From: Gracilariopsis chorda
Lineage: Eukaryota > Rhodophyta > Florideophyceae > Gracilariales > Gracilariaceae
Direction: 5' to 3'
NCBI GenBank assembly: GCA_003194525.1
Contig: NBIV01000001.1
Span: forward strand, 992,001 to 1,056,000
Length of the DNA: 64,000 nt
The position numbers were made by a program, and so were the translations under genes. This document shows positions 51,802 through 63,691 of the stretch, in pieces. The notes beneath the pieces were generated by a model, which saw nothing but the letters and a program-made list of their open reading frames with translations, made no database searches and had not been told where the DNA came from. The first letter of the stretch is position 1; every line of letters starts with the position of its first letter.

Positions 51802-52653
51802 TTATGGGTGGGTGGGTTGTGAGAGAAGTTGAATTAGGTTTTGAAAGGGAAAGGTTGGAAAGGGAAGTGCGCTTGCTACGAGGGTGTGCTTTTCGTGGTC
51901 GGATAGGTTTTCGACGGCGAGTTGGTGGGTGAGGTGCAAAACTGTGAAGACTGAAAAAGCATGACCGCAGCGCAAAGCAGTAAACATTTGGGCGAGGTGG
52001 TGGACTGGCGGGGCGGATGTGATGGTTATGAAGGGGAGCAGCAACATGAGTTGCGAGTGGTGCGGGTGTGACCAAGCGGCCGCGAGTGACTGCAAGAGCG
52101 AGGAGTACCATATATCTGGCGGCTGACGATCGTAACGAAGGTGAAGCAGAGCGTATGCCAGCGCTATCGCGGGCCATGGGTGGGGAGGATGATGCGGTTG
52201 ACTGGAGGTGAGACATGCTTGGGGAAGGTAGGTCAAGCAGGTGTTAAGCGTTTGTTGGTCAAAATGGAACGGTATGTGCGTGTGTAGAAGGGTGGTGGTA
52301 TGACGCTGCAAGTGGCTGTGCGCATGGGAGTTTGCCAGGGTGAGCAGATGGTTGGTGCTGTCGGAGGTGGCGTTGACGACGAGAATGAGCTTCTCCACAT
52401 GGCAGAGCTGGGCGGGGAGCGAACGGAGCCAGACTTCGGAAACGCTGAGCGCATGGGAAGGCAAAAGGTGACGCAGAGGGGGCGGCGGCGGCGGGGCGGG
52501 TTGCAGGTAGTGGCTGGCGTAGTTGCGGCGCGCAGCGATGAGGAGCTGGCGCGAGTGCTCGTCTGTGAGACTGAGGGGAAGTTTCGCGAGGCGTAACAAG
52601 TGGAGCACGTGACGGTGCACTTGGGCGTGCAGCGGTGGCAGCGGCGATGCCAT
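51802..52653 (-). CDS. Uncharacterised Leu/His/Pro-rich protein
   Basis: Not recognised. From the ATG at 52653 (open frame continues only to a TTG at 52797) it encodes 283 aa, starting MASPLPPLHAQVHRHVLHLLRLAKLP, then a mostly helical protein with a poly-Pro run (about 62-68) and several Leu-rich helices (AIALAYALLHLRYD; MLLLPFITIT; FSVFTVLHLTHQL). It fills the gap between two real genes and ends 20 bp from the convergent permease gene. The opposite strand is also open in parts (52300-52596, 52600-52899), so a composition artefact cannot be excluded. Confidence 0.5.
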   Translation of the reverse strand: MASPLPPLHAQVHRHVLHLLRLAKLPLSLTDEHSRQLLIAARRNYASHYLQPAPPPPPPLRHLLPSHALSVSEVWLRSLPAQLCHVEKLILVVNATSDSTNHLLTLANSHAHSHLQRHTTTLLHTHIPFHFDQQTLNTCLTYLPQACLTSSQPHHPPHPWPAIALAYALLHLRYDRQPPDIWYSSLLQSLAAAWSHPHHSQLMLLLPFITITSAPPVHHLAQMFTALRCGHAFSVFTVLHLTHQLAVENLSDHEKHTLVASALPFPTFPFQNLIQLLSQPTHP

Positions 52654-53175
52654 GCGGCGGGCAGAATGCGGCGGCGAATATACGAGGCGAACAAGCGCGG
52701 CGGGAAGCGGAAGCGAATTGGAAGCGGCAGCGCAGATTTGTGGCCGAACTTCGGCCGCCGAGACTGGTGGAGGTTGATAGTGGTGGGTGAACTTCAATCA
52801 TTCTCTCCCCCGTTCCTCCTGGACTTATATCTTAACGCAGAAGCTTGTTCTGTCACTGCAACAGATGTAATCCAAAGACGGCAAAACGATCGCCTATAGA
52901 ATGCATAATGTAATAAGAAGTTTTTGTGGTTTTTAGGGGCCAAGTCGTTTTGAGTTTTGACTATGACAGAGACGAGGGTGGAATCTGCGCGCCGTGTGCG
53001 GTGTGCGACGGTTCGACGTGCAACGGGCGTATCTGAAAAAGTGCGCCGCAGCTCTGTGGCCGGCACGATCACCCCATTGTGACATTGTGATGGTTTAAAA
53101 AAGAGCGCCCCGCACAGCGGCTGTCGCGGTGCGTGCACGCACAGCGCCGTAGCTGTAGTGCCTCGGTACTCTGCC
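52654..53175. promoter_or_regulatory. Divergent spacer upstream of the hydrolase gene
   Basis: Probably holds promoters for the 283-aa protein (-) and hydrolase (+). A minus-strand tataag (about 52822-52830) is a possible TATA box for the former. Confidence 0.35.
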
Positions 53176-54483
53176 ATGCACACCGTGCACGCCGCTTTGC
53201 AGACGGCGCCCCAACAACAACGCGCTGTCCGTCAGCTCGCGCTGTCGCTGCGCTCCAGGGCGCGCGGCGTGCGCAGAGCGCTCACGCTTGCTAGGCATTC
53301 TCAACGTCGTCTTCACCATCGCTTGAACCACCTCAAGACTGAGCTTCGCTCCACGCAACAGCATGTTGAAGCTGAGGTCGGCGAGTTTATTCAGTCGCCC
53401 CATCTCCTGTTCAGACCTGTCAGTCTTGTACTTGCGCTTTCGTTGCCGTTGATTGTGCCCTTGCTGTTCATGCCCACCCGCCTTTTGCTCCTCTACGCAG
53501 TCTGTTTCGCGGCTTGGTATGTCGCTTGTTTGCTGCTTTTCGCTACCGAGGTGGCCATGCGCCCGCCTTGGTACAAGGTCGGACTCCCCGTTAAGCACCT
53601 CCCGCCCTACTGGAGTGGATTTGTGCACGACCCTAAAACCGATTTAGGTCTCGACTATGAAAACGTCGCCTTCCAAACACCAACCGGTCGAACCTTGCGC
53701 GGCTGGTACGTCGGATCCTCCCCGCACGTCATTGTATTTGTACACGGCGTCGGCAGAGACAGGCGCGCCTTTTTAAGACACGTCCACCACTTTGTCGCCC
53801 AGGGTTACGCCGTCTTACTCTTCGATTTGTCCGAGCATGGGCTCTCCGATACCTCCATCCCAGATGCGCCCCGCGGCAGTTTGTTCGGCGCGCGTGAGCA
53901 GTATGACGTGCTTGCAGCCGTCTCCTTCGCGGTAAACGAGAAGAACGCTTCCGCAGTCGCCCTCGTGGGAACCTCTTGTGGCGCTTCTAGCGCCATTCAA
54001 GCCGCTGCTCTCGCACCGCAGAACATCGTCGCAGTCGTTGCGGAAAACCCTTTTTCGAGGGCTGATAATCTGTTGACGCATCACTTGCACCAGATATCCG
54101 AGAACTATCTCAGTCAAAACAGCCATCAAACCGTTCGAAAAGCGCTCTTCTGGCTGGCCGGACGCGTGCTCATGATCCGAATGGGCTATTATTGCTCCTC
54201 TTATGGCGCTGTGGACGCGGTTGAGAACTTGAAATGTCCGCTGCTTGTCGCCCATTCTACCGCGGATGATGTCGTGCCGTATGAACATGGCGTACATATT
54301 TATGAGCGCGCTAAGAGTGTTCTGGGCACTGATGCGCACTTTTTGAGATATGATGATGCGGCACATTGCGCCCTGTTTGATAAGGACCCGGCTTTGTGGA
54401 CTTCTCGCGTGTTGCCGTTTGTGCATGATGCCTTTGTGAGGTTTCAGGCTTTGACGGTTCATGCTGATGTTAAGACCGAATGA
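53176..54483 (+). CDS. Membrane-anchored alpha/beta hydrolase
   Basis: Single exon, 435 aa from the ATG at 53176 (the frame reaches 53158 only with a GTG). An Arg/His-rich N-terminal segment and coiled stretch (1-70) are followed by a hydrophobic block with two helices (PVSLVLALSLPLIVPLLF and LLLLYAVCFAAWYVACLLLF, about 80-120). The hydrolase core (about 150-430) shows IVFVHGVGRDRRAF (oxyanion loop), nucleophile elbow GTSCGASS (Ser of G-x-S-x-G), acid in HSTADDVVPY and catalytic His in DDAAHCALF. It resembles bacterial and plant BAAT/ABHD-type esterases of unknown substrate. All catalytic residues are present, so it should be active, facing whichever side the anchor dictates. Confidence 0.88.
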   Translation: MHTVHAALQTAPQQQRAVRQLALSLRSRARGVRRALTLARHSQRRLHHRLNHLKTELRSTQQHVEAEVGEFIQSPHLLFRPVSLVLALSLPLIVPLLFMPTRLLLLYAVCFAAWYVACLLLFATEVAMRPPWYKVGLPVKHLPPYWSGFVHDPKTDLGLDYENVAFQTPTGRTLRGWYVGSSPHVIVFVHGVGRDRRAFLRHVHHFVAQGYAVLLFDLSEHGLSDTSIPDAPRGSLFGAREQYDVLAAVSFAVNEKNASAVALVGTSCGASSAIQAAALAPQNIVAVVAENPFSRADNLLTHHLHQISENYLSQNSHQTVRKALFWLAGRVLMIRMGYYCSSYGAVDAVENLKCPLLVAHSTADDVVPYEHGVHIYERAKSVLGTDAHFLRYDDAAHCALFDKDPALWTSRVLPFVHDAFVRFQALTVHADVKTE

Positions 54484-55811
54484 CAACAGCTCTTGTTTGC
54501 TCGCTTTCGCTGGCACCGCGCGCTGGCGCTGGTTGTGGATGGTTCTTTGTATGTTGCTGTTGTTGGTTACATCTGTGAATCCATGTTAGTATAGTAAATG
54601 TTCAGTTTGGCTCGTGTATAGTGCTGTTTACGTTACGTGTTTCATCAAGCCGTTGACAATTGGCAGCTGTTAGCAGTGCTAGCAGTTAACCGCTAACCCT
54701 TCCTGTACATACGTAAGCATGTGCTTCTTTTACGGATCAACTGTTTTTGGTTTAAGAGGTAGCGGTGCTGCTGACCCTTCAACCGCAAACCCTTCTCGAA
54801 GGCCCCCCTTATCTTTATAGAGTTTTTAACCATTTCACATGGGGGCATCAGAGCTGCCAGGGTTAAAGGGTAGACAGGTTTAGAAAGGCCTTGCCATGTA
54901 CCCTACCCCACTTCTAAACCAAATAACTCTTTACCCCTGTACCCGTCTAACTTTGTACCAGGGGTGGAACCAATCTGAGGGAGAGCGGATTGGAGTTCCC
55001 ACAGCATATTACAATCGCTATTGCAGTCCTTGCTGAGAAGCTGCAATTGGATTGCAATCCATTAAAGAATAAGCAATCCGATTGCAATCTCTTATAGAAA
55101 ACACAACCGAGTTGCTATCATTTTCCCCAAATCGTACGGCTCTTCACTATGCCTCTGAACACAATTGATGCAAAACTCCTAACCGAATCATGTGGTTGCT
55201 TTCGGCCCACTTGTTTGAGAACAGTTGGTGCAAACAAATTTGTCGCTAAGAGCTCTTGTAAGTCTCAGTTCATTTATCTACTGAACTGCAATCTGAGGGT
55301 GCGATTGCGTTCTGAGCTGCAATCCCGACTGCAATCTCTCAATCTTCAACGCAATCCCGGATTGCATCACAATCGATTGTAACACAAGTCTGCTTTGTAC
55401 CATGTCCCAAGTTCTTGTCCTTGGTGTGAACGTGATAGGATCGTGGGTGTGCTCTGCTACACGGGAGCCCATATTACGTAGCAATCTAACCCTTTAATTT
55501 CCAATCTGTCCTGGATCAGCTGTTTACCCTTTCTTTTCTCATTCATCTTCAAGGGTGGACAAGGCTTTTGTCGTTCACCCACTGCCTCCAAATTCGATGA
55601 AGTAATCTCTTTCTATTCAAGCATCGAAAGCTTGAGGTGCCTAGAATCATTCTACGTGAAGTATCATTCGACATGATATCGCTTTTCTCTATTTTATGTG
55701 GTAACGAGAGCAGCTGCGGGTTTGTGCTGTTTTCTGTCTTTCATTCTGCGATATGCTGTCTTCAGATTGCTTGTATATCTTTCAGTATACCCTCCTGCCC
55801 GTACTCGAAGC
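54484..55811. other. 1.3-kb spacer with repeat debris
   Basis: No gene. It contains copy B of the dispersed repeat, clusters of gattgcaatc-like words (55300-55380) that are mutually self-complementary, and a ggtttagaa/ttctaaacc inverted pair (about 54878-54930). Confidence 0.5.
54958..55380 (+). repeat. Dispersed repeat, copy B, with attgcaat-word cluster
   Basis: The first 160 bp match copy A at 19628-19765 in ordered blocks (see that entry). After it, from about 55290, come several gattgcaat/attgcaatc words in both orientations, which could fold into hairpins. Ends not defined; possibly a MITE-like remnant. Confidence 0.5.
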
Positions 55812-57401
55812 TTAAGCGCGATGCTCTCTCGGCATGGAGAACGGAGGCAACGCGTTCCATTCCGGGTCCAAGTACTGTTGCCCATTGGCTGCAAGGAATC
55901 CTGCAAAGTACTCAGCGCTCACATTGGATTTCACTATGCTCAGCCTCAACTCTAGTACCTCCTCTATCTTTCGCTCAAAACTTTTCACCTCCTCTTCCAG
56001 ACGGTCGGTCTCGCCAACAGAGGGGTGCGAAAACCGTAGCGCCGCTTGGGCGGACTCCATGTTTTCTTTAAGAGTCTGTAACGCTGCTCCACTTCTTCGT
56101 AATGGACGTCCCGGCCACACGTTCACACCGTGAGCGCGAATTGCATCCTTCAACCATGTAGCGCATACACCCAAACATTCCGCAGTTTCGTCTCTGTTCA
56201 GTGTGAAAAAGGTGTAAAAGTCGGTGGCGGACACGTTGTCCCGACGTTGACGGGGGCTTAAGCCGTTCCATCTTCCCCGGATTTCCAAGATTTTTTCCAC
56301 TTGAGAACGAGTCATGAGCAATTGTCCGGTCAGTCGATGTGAGGGACGCCCGGCCCTTGCTCCGTTGGTTTCCAAAACAATGTCTTCTTTTTCTACGATC
56401 ACTACATCTGCCGGTGTGGAGTCTATGGTTCTAGGGATATAGTCATTGTATTGTCCTAGTTCTTGTTGCTTAAGAGTTTCTTCTGTTGGAAGATGATGAT
56501 AGAGTTGAGTGTCAAACATCATGAACGATCCCAGGAACATACCTTCAGCGCTACCCAATGCTTCCTCGTGCATTACTTCACGCCCTATAGGTCGAAGAAT
56601 TTGGCCCGTCGATGGCAGTTGTATAAAACTCACTACGTCCAGTTTGTCCCATGGGAGTCCTGCTGCAGAGGGCATTGCACTGTTTCGTTCCGATACTTGC
56701 AAGAAAAGTTGGAACAAGAACCTCTTCTGTGTGTGATGAATGTAGTTCTTTATGAAGATTCGAGCAGAGATTTCTCGAAAGTGTTTGGAGCTTTGTGATG
56801 GTATTTCAACCACTTGTTGAAAGCAAGCAAATGTGTTTTGGCCTCCCGAGACGCTCATCTCCTCTTCTGTAACGGGCTGTGTTATAAACAAAGAGGTGTT
56901 TAAATACTTCCACAATTCATCGCTTATTTGCTCGTCCACAGCAACGATGACATATACGTAAATGCATTCATCGCCGGCTTCCGAAGAGGGTAACATTGAC
57001 TGCGGAATAGATCCGGTGGGGCACGGCATTTGCATGCGTTCTGTTGAGTGGGCATCATAGCACCCCAAATTGTCTTGGAATGTTCCAAAAGAAGCAGTTT
57101 CTCGTTTAGGGCTGTTCGCCGCTACATCATAGGTGTTTCCAAAACTGCTGCTGAGTATATTGTCCGCGCTTGGGATGGCATCAGATTCATATGTGTAATC
57201 ATGTGAGAAGGAATTGGCGGGGGTGAATTGGCTCTGATTTCGCGTCGACCGACAGTCATCTACTTGAAGCGGCACACTTTCGGGGGTACGAAAAGAGTTT
57301 GGTTCCTCAGCTGAGGGTTGGAGCGGAGTCTTAGATTCCTGAAAAACACCAGTACTACAGGTGAATGCTCCTTCCATGGTAGTAACTGGCTGTGAAGACA
57401 T
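55812..57401 (-). CDS. RWP-RK domain transcription factor
   Basis: DNA-binding regulator of the family that in plants and green algae controls nitrogen response (NLP) and gamete development (MID, RKD). Single exon, 529 aa from the ATG at 57401 (frame reaches 57494 only with a TTG). The RWP-RK helix set is at about 395-445: FYTFFTLNRDETAECLGVCATWLKDAIRAHGVNVWPGRPLRR, with the AAxxLGVCxTxLKxxCRxxGIxRWP pattern recognisable but with WPGRPLRR in place of RWPxRK. It is followed by a coiled coil (about 455-500). The N-terminal 350 residues are Ser/Thr/Gln-rich and unstructured, apart from a beta-rich block around 175-300 that could be a ligand or dimerisation domain. Confidence 0.82.
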   Translation of the reverse strand: MSSQPVTTMEGAFTCSTGVFQESKTPLQPSAEEPNSFRTPESVPLQVDDCRSTRNQSQFTPANSFSHDYTYESDAIPSADNILSSSFGNTYDVAANSPKRETASFGTFQDNLGCYDAHSTERMQMPCPTGSIPQSMLPSSEAGDECIYVYVIVAVDEQISDELWKYLNTSLFITQPVTEEEMSVSGGQNTFACFQQVVEIPSQSSKHFREISARIFIKNYIHHTQKRFLFQLFLQVSERNSAMPSAAGLPWDKLDVVSFIQLPSTGQILRPIGREVMHEEALGSAEGMFLGSFMMFDTQLYHHLPTEETLKQQELGQYNDYIPRTIDSTPADVVIVEKEDIVLETNGARAGRPSHRLTGQLLMTRSQVEKILEIRGRWNGLSPRQRRDNVSATDFYTFFTLNRDETAECLGVCATWLKDAIRAHGVNVWPGRPLRRSGAALQTLKENMESAQAALRFSHPSVGETDRLEEEVKSFERKIEEVLELRLSIVKSNVSAEYFAGFLAANGQQYLDPEWNALPPFSMPREHRA

Positions 57402-58208
57402 GCTGTACGGTTGGCAGCGCTTGTTTGATAAGAGGTCGGAAGAGAGGTATGGTTGTTTATGGTTTTGGAATGTGAAGCTGTTCAGTAAAGGCAAGTACGC
57501 CCAGTGTTTACTCTCGCTCCGCTCTTTTTCTCATGGGTTCAAGTTCCCACTCCCGTAAACAAGAAAACTTATACAAGGAATTGTGAGATATATAAAGCTC
57601 TCGTAAGAGAAGCAATCATGCTCCTTTGCGTTGGTTTGAATAAAGAAAACATATATAAAACAAAAACATAAAAGCTTATCTGCCTTTATTTGAGAGAGCT
57701 TTCTTTAAACGGTTGAAATCCAACTCGACGTTTTTCGCATCACGTGCTGAGCACCTCGGTTTGAAAGCTTTATAGTAAAGCTTTCAAAACAAAAGCTGTC
57801 GCGGAACATGAAGTGATGTATGGTTCTGCTTTGTTACCTGAGGGTCGAACAGAATTTCACAGTTTCCGAAGTAGATCTGGTCCTCTTCCAAAATGAGTCT
57901 GAGCCAGTGCTATGAATGATGAAAAGGGAACATATTGCTCTACTAAGCTACCAAGAGCAGCGGTCACTCCAGAACTCTAAGAGTTCGGCAGAGGATTCTC
58001 ATGGAGATGAAAGCAGGACCCGGAGCAGAAGCATATATGCGCACAAGAAGAGATATGTAGGTCTTACAGCACTGTAATTTTGCAGCCCACAAGCGAGGAG
58101 ACAAATGCCGCTTGTGTGCGCGGCGGATCGAAGCAGGCAGTCGTAGCGTCCGCAACCTGCGCCCATCTCCGACCGGACGTCATCCGCAGCCCACCACCAC
58201 CATCCGCC
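57402..58208. other. Spacer between divergent RWP-RK and NDUFB9 genes
   Basis: No gene. It is AT-rich near 57640-57680 and contains a near-perfect palindrome listed separately. Confidence 0.45.
57761..57787. repeat. Perfect 12-bp inverted repeat
   Basis: TTGAAAGCTTTA, a 3-nt spacer (TAG) and the exact complement; aaagctttc words occur also at about 57700 and 8640-8660. It may be a regulator site or transposon trace. Confidence 0.75.
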
Positions 58209-58694
58209 ATGGGAGCCGCCGCGTCAATGGCAGCCCCCCGCGCCGCCGCCTGGGAACCGGGGATCAACCACGTTCAAAAGGTCACCCGTCTCTACCGCGC
58301 CGCGCTCCGCACCTCTCGCGACTGGCACATCGACTACGATATGTGGGTCAAGGATTGTGAGCGCATCCAAGCGCGCTTCCGCGCCAATAAGGATAAGCCC
58401 CTTATGGAGGGGAAGACTTTGGTCGAAAAGGGAATGGCCGAATTGTTCGAAATGAGACATCCAGATCCGTATATTCCTATCTACAAACCGGGTTCTTCGA
58501 GCTATCAGCGAAATGTCCCCCCACCTCCTGAGGTATGTTGCTCGCCTCTGTGCTAGTTCTGAATGCGTGCGTAAGATGGCCTTTGTTGCATCTTGCTGAC
58601 TTTTGGCCCTGATTACGTGCATTCCTCTCGTCTTTCATGTTCATCACAGCTTACTCATCAATCGATGCCACCGCCTCACGAAGCGATTCAGTAG
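58209..58694 (+). CDS. NDUFB9: Mitochondrial complex I subunit NDUFB9 (B22, LYR family), 2 exons
   Basis: Accessory subunit of NADH:ubiquinone oxidoreductase. Exon 1 is 58209-58532, the intron 58533-58649 (gtatgt...cacag, 117 bp), exon 2 58650-58694; 122 aa. Landmarks: HVQKVTRLYRAALR (LYR motif), DWHIDYDMWVKDCERIQARFRANKD, MRHPDPYIPIYKPGSSSYQRNVPPPPE; the conserved (R/K)HPDPYI motif and PGGSSYxRNxPPP are characteristic of plant B22 subunits. The last exon encodes only 14 residues. Confidence 0.92.
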
Positions 58695-58799
58695 GCATGT
58701 AGAGCGACGGCGACACTTGACACGGAAAAGCGTTTTTGTTTACTAAACATTGTGTGCTTCTGATACAGTCCAACTCCTCTCTCATTTTAGAGAGCACAG

Positions 58800-60251
58800 T
58801 CAGTGATGCCAAATTTTAACCATCTTATCCTTTCCAGCGGACACGGCTCTTCTCCCATCTGTACTCCAGTCCACAGTGTACACCTCATCGCTATGACCTG
58901 GCAGATCCATCTTCAGTTTTCTTGTCCGCATATCCCACACTTTGCAAGTACTATCTTTGGACGCGCTCATCAGAAGGCGTCCATCAGCTGACCACACCAA
59001 GCGATAAACCGCGCCAACGTGACCCCGAAATGTGTAACAAAATCGCCCTGTCGTACCATCCCACAATCGTACACTCTTATCAAAACTAGCGGACGCAATG
59101 TACATACCGTTTGGACTGAACGCAACGCAATTCACAAGTTGTTGATGCCCAGTCATTCTAGTTATCGGTTTCGTGTTCCCTTCCTTTCTCCAGATATCTT
59201 CCCACAACATCAATGTGAAATCGTCAGATCCGCTCACCATACGTTCCTTGCCCCCTGTACTTTTCCGTTTTGCATCGTCGTAGCGTTGTCTAGCCTCTTG
59301 CATGGTCATTTTCTTGGGTGCGTACCCGAGCTCTTCATCAAGTGCAGGAAAAGCACCACATTTCAGAATGTAGTCTGTTGACAGCGTCATGGAATTCACC
59401 CAATGTCCATGTGCATTTATGCTTCTTGTAGGCAACCCCGTTGTAGGATCCCACACTTTAATGGTTCTATCTTGTGAAGCAGAGTATATGACACCTTCAC
59501 CGCTCCAAACAACCGTGGTCACCGCTGCAGTATGCCCCGCAAGCAGCTTTGCACAAGTAGAATTGGCAGTGTTCCAAATCCTCAATGTCGAGTCTTTGGA
59601 AGAGGACACCAACAGAGTGCAGCGTTCATCTAGATGAAACGGCTGCCAGCACAAATCGGTGACCCATTTGCGATGAGAAGAAAGTGCTTTGCCTGTCTTT
59701 GTGGTCATATCCCACACGCGCACGGAACCGTCTTTAGACGCAGAAGCTAGTTTCGCGGCGTCGGGAGAGAACGCTAAAGCGAGAACCCAATCGCGATGCC
59801 CTTCGAGAGTGGCCTCGGGCATTTGGCCGTGCGAGCTCCATAGTCTCACTGTGGTATCACCAGACCCTGTAGCGATGAGCGTAGCATCTGGAGAAAAGGT
59901 TGCTACCAAAACGGCTTCTTTATGACCTGGAAGAGAGGCTGTACATCTGGTCAAGGGTCTGACACGGAACAAAGACTGCGGGGTATATTCGATTTGAGCG
60001 ACTGTTTCTCGCGTTTGAGAGGATGTGCTGAGGGCATCTTCTAGCGATGTGTTGATTTCTGTTCGAGAGGGTCGTAGGAAGAACGCATAAGGAAGGGGCT
60101 CTTCATTTTCAAGCAGGTGGTTTAGGAGTTCGGTGAGCTGCTTCGGAGTGGAGTGCAACGGAACGTCGAGCACGCCTCCTGCTTTTTGTCCTTCAGCTGA
60201 TTGCAGCTGTATTAGAGTTGTTGTGGCGCCTGTACACTTTTCTGATTCCAT
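58800..60251 (-). CDS. NLE1: Notchless (NLE1/Rsa4) ribosome-assembly WD40 protein
   Basis: Needed for late 60S ribosome maturation with the Mdn1 AAA ATPase. Single exon, 483 aa. Residues 1-90 form the NLE/ubiquitin-like N-domain (LDVPLHSTPKQLTELLNHLLENEEPLPYAFFL, which binds the Mdn1 MIDAS). Then eight WD repeats (GHKEAVLVATFSPDATLIATGSGDTTVRLW; later AWDG-, CKVWDM, KIWHH at the end). The order and the N-domain identify it as Notchless and not a generic WD40 protein. Head to head with the phytol-kinase gene. Confidence 0.96.
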   Translation of the reverse strand: MESEKCTGATTTLIQLQSAEGQKAGGVLDVPLHSTPKQLTELLNHLLENEEPLPYAFFLRPSRTEINTSLEDALSTSSQTRETVAQIEYTPQSLFRVRPLTRCTASLPGHKEAVLVATFSPDATLIATGSGDTTVRLWSSHGQMPEATLEGHRDWVLALAFSPDAAKLASASKDGSVRVWDMTTKTGKALSSHRKWVTDLCWQPFHLDERCTLLVSSSKDSTLRIWNTANSTCAKLLAGHTAAVTTVVWSGEGVIYSASQDRTIKVWDPTTGLPTRSINAHGHWVNSMTLSTDYILKCGAFPALDEELGYAPKKMTMQEARQRYDDAKRKSTGGKERMVSGSDDFTLMLWEDIWRKEGNTKPITRMTGHQQLVNCVAFSPNGMYIASASFDKSVRLWDGTTGRFCYTFRGHVGAVYRLVWSADGRLLMSASKDSTCKVWDMRTRKLKMDLPGHSDEVYTVDWSTDGRRAVSAGKDKMVKIWHH

Positions 60252-60766
60252 TCTTGAAGATTAGCAGAGGATAAAGAGGGAGGGGTTGGATATAACTTTG
60301 CTCTATCGGACAACGGTGCCATTCTGGAAAGATGCCGTGCTCTGGTCGACGTCGGACGGCCGCTGTATCGCTGTGATTGGTGTTAACCTTTTAACTTGAA
60401 GGTTTTGTAATTAAAGCTGTGCAGATTGGATCAGGCGCGCAATCGGGGATCTCGAATCGCCGCCGCCATCTGAATCAGCAGAGCTGCTCCGACTTGGGGA
60501 TCAGATCATGCCGCAGGATGTGTCTCGGAGCTTCGGCGTCGAAGGCTCCGAGATACATCCTGCAGCTTTATGTGTGTGACCCACACTGTGGGTCCCACAG
60601 CCGTCATCGCATCATAAATGATGATCATTGGCTGCAGTAACATCATCACACGATCAGTTCGAAGGCATGAAGGTTTGGCACGCACATGGATAGATAGGTT
60701 TTGTGAATCTGTACGCATCGCCCCCGTATTTCAAGCGTGCGTACGTGTAGTTTCGGCAAAAAAACG
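60252..60766. promoter_or_regulatory. Head-to-head region with strong inverted repeats
   Basis: 515-bp spacer between Notchless (-) and the phytol-kinase-like gene (+). Besides both promoters it holds the long hairpin and a second one (gacccaca-c-tgtgggtc, about 60578-60594), plus aaatgatgatcatt-like palindromic words near 60615-60630. Confidence 0.45.
60513..60563. repeat. Long imperfect hairpin (about 22-bp stem)
   Basis: Left arm 60513-60534 pairs with right arm 60541-60563 with one bulged base and one mismatch, 6-nt loop. It is longer than expected by chance in this spacer; see findings. Confidence 0.8.
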
Positions 60767-61651
60767 ATGTCTTCAATGGTAAAGGCTGCGTTCGTATCGG
60801 CTGCGATGCCACCACTCCGCGCTGGCCGAATAGCGCTTCGCACGAATCGACGCCCGGCACGCCTGGATGTGCGACAACCCCGGCCTCGCACAATAATGCA
60901 TCTTCCTCTAGCAGTAAATGTGGAAGACGTCAAGCTGACGGGCGCCATCATGGGCACGGTAGTGCTTTGGTTGGGACTGTGGGAACGACTAACGTCCCTG
61001 AAGCTAGTACCATCTTCCACAACACGAAAAGTTATACACATAACATGCGGCCCCGCATTCATCGCACTGTGGCCTTTCTACAGCGCTTCGCTGTCAGCGC
61101 GTCTAATGGCTGCTGTTGTGCCAATGACGTTTGCACTGGTTCTGCTTATATCAGGCTTGTCTGCGGAAGCATCGCCACGTAGCGCGTTGGGGAAGGCGCT
61201 CTCACGCAGCGGAAGCCCAAGCGAGGCGCTACAAGGACCCATGCTGTACAGCGTATCGCTTCTGGGGATGACTCTTCTACTCTTCCAAACGCCCGCTGCG
61301 GTGGTAGGTGTTGCGAACATGTGCGTGGGCGACGGCCTTGCGGAGGTTGTGGGACGTACAGTGGGCGGAATCAAATGGCCGAGCAGCAACAAAAGCTTGG
61401 CGGGAAGCACGGCATTTGTGGGTGGTGCGGTCTTGGCCAGTCTTTTGCTGCTAGAGTGGTTTCAGAGCTTCGGGCTCACCTCTCTTCCGCAGACGAACAG
61501 CTGCGTACTTCGAGTGGCGGCAGTGGCCGTCGTGTCTGCGGCCGTTGAACTCATTGCCGGCGACCTTGGCGCAGATGACAACGTCTCCGTTGCTCTGGCA
61601 GCAGGCCTTCTGGGCAGCTTGTTGCTGGGAGAAGCGGCTGTTGCTTTGTAA
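60767..61651 (+). CDS. Phytol kinase / dolichol-kinase-like (VTE5 family)
   Basis: Membrane CTP-dependent lipid kinase of the VTE5/VTE6/FOLK/dolichol-kinase family; VTE5 phosphorylates phytol from chlorophyll breakdown for tocopherol synthesis. Single exon, 294 aa from the ATG at 60767 (frame reaches 60737 only with a GTG). The first 45 residues are Arg/Ala/Pro-rich with few acids, fitting a plastid transit peptide. Landmarks: RKVIHITCGPAFIALW (R-K-x-x-H-x-x-x-G-P motif), and CVGDGLAEVVGRTVGGIKWP...NKSLAGSTAF (the G-D-G-x-A-x-x-x-G-R and K-S-x-x-G-S motifs). Seven or more hydrophobic helices. Phytol versus farnesol specificity cannot be read from sequence, but the plastid signal supports phytol. 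Confidence 0.82.
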   Translation: MSSMVKAAFVSAAMPPLRAGRIALRTNRRPARLDVRQPRPRTIMHLPLAVNVEDVKLTGAIMGTVVLWLGLWERLTSLKLVPSSTTRKVIHITCGPAFIALWPFYSASLSARLMAAVVPMTFALVLLISGLSAEASPRSALGKALSRSGSPSEALQGPMLYSVSLLGMTLLLFQTPAAVVGVANMCVGDGLAEVVGRTVGGIKWPSSNKSLAGSTAFVGGAVLASLLLLEWFQSFGLTSLPQTNSCVLRVAAVAVVSAAVELIAGDLGADDNVSVALAAGLLGSLLLGEAAVAL

Positions 61652-63624
<1,973 letters not shown>

Positions 63625-63691
63625 GTAAAACACTTCGCGCAGTAGACAGTTTTTACTGACTGCAGGCCATTGCCCCAGTACCTATTTTAAC

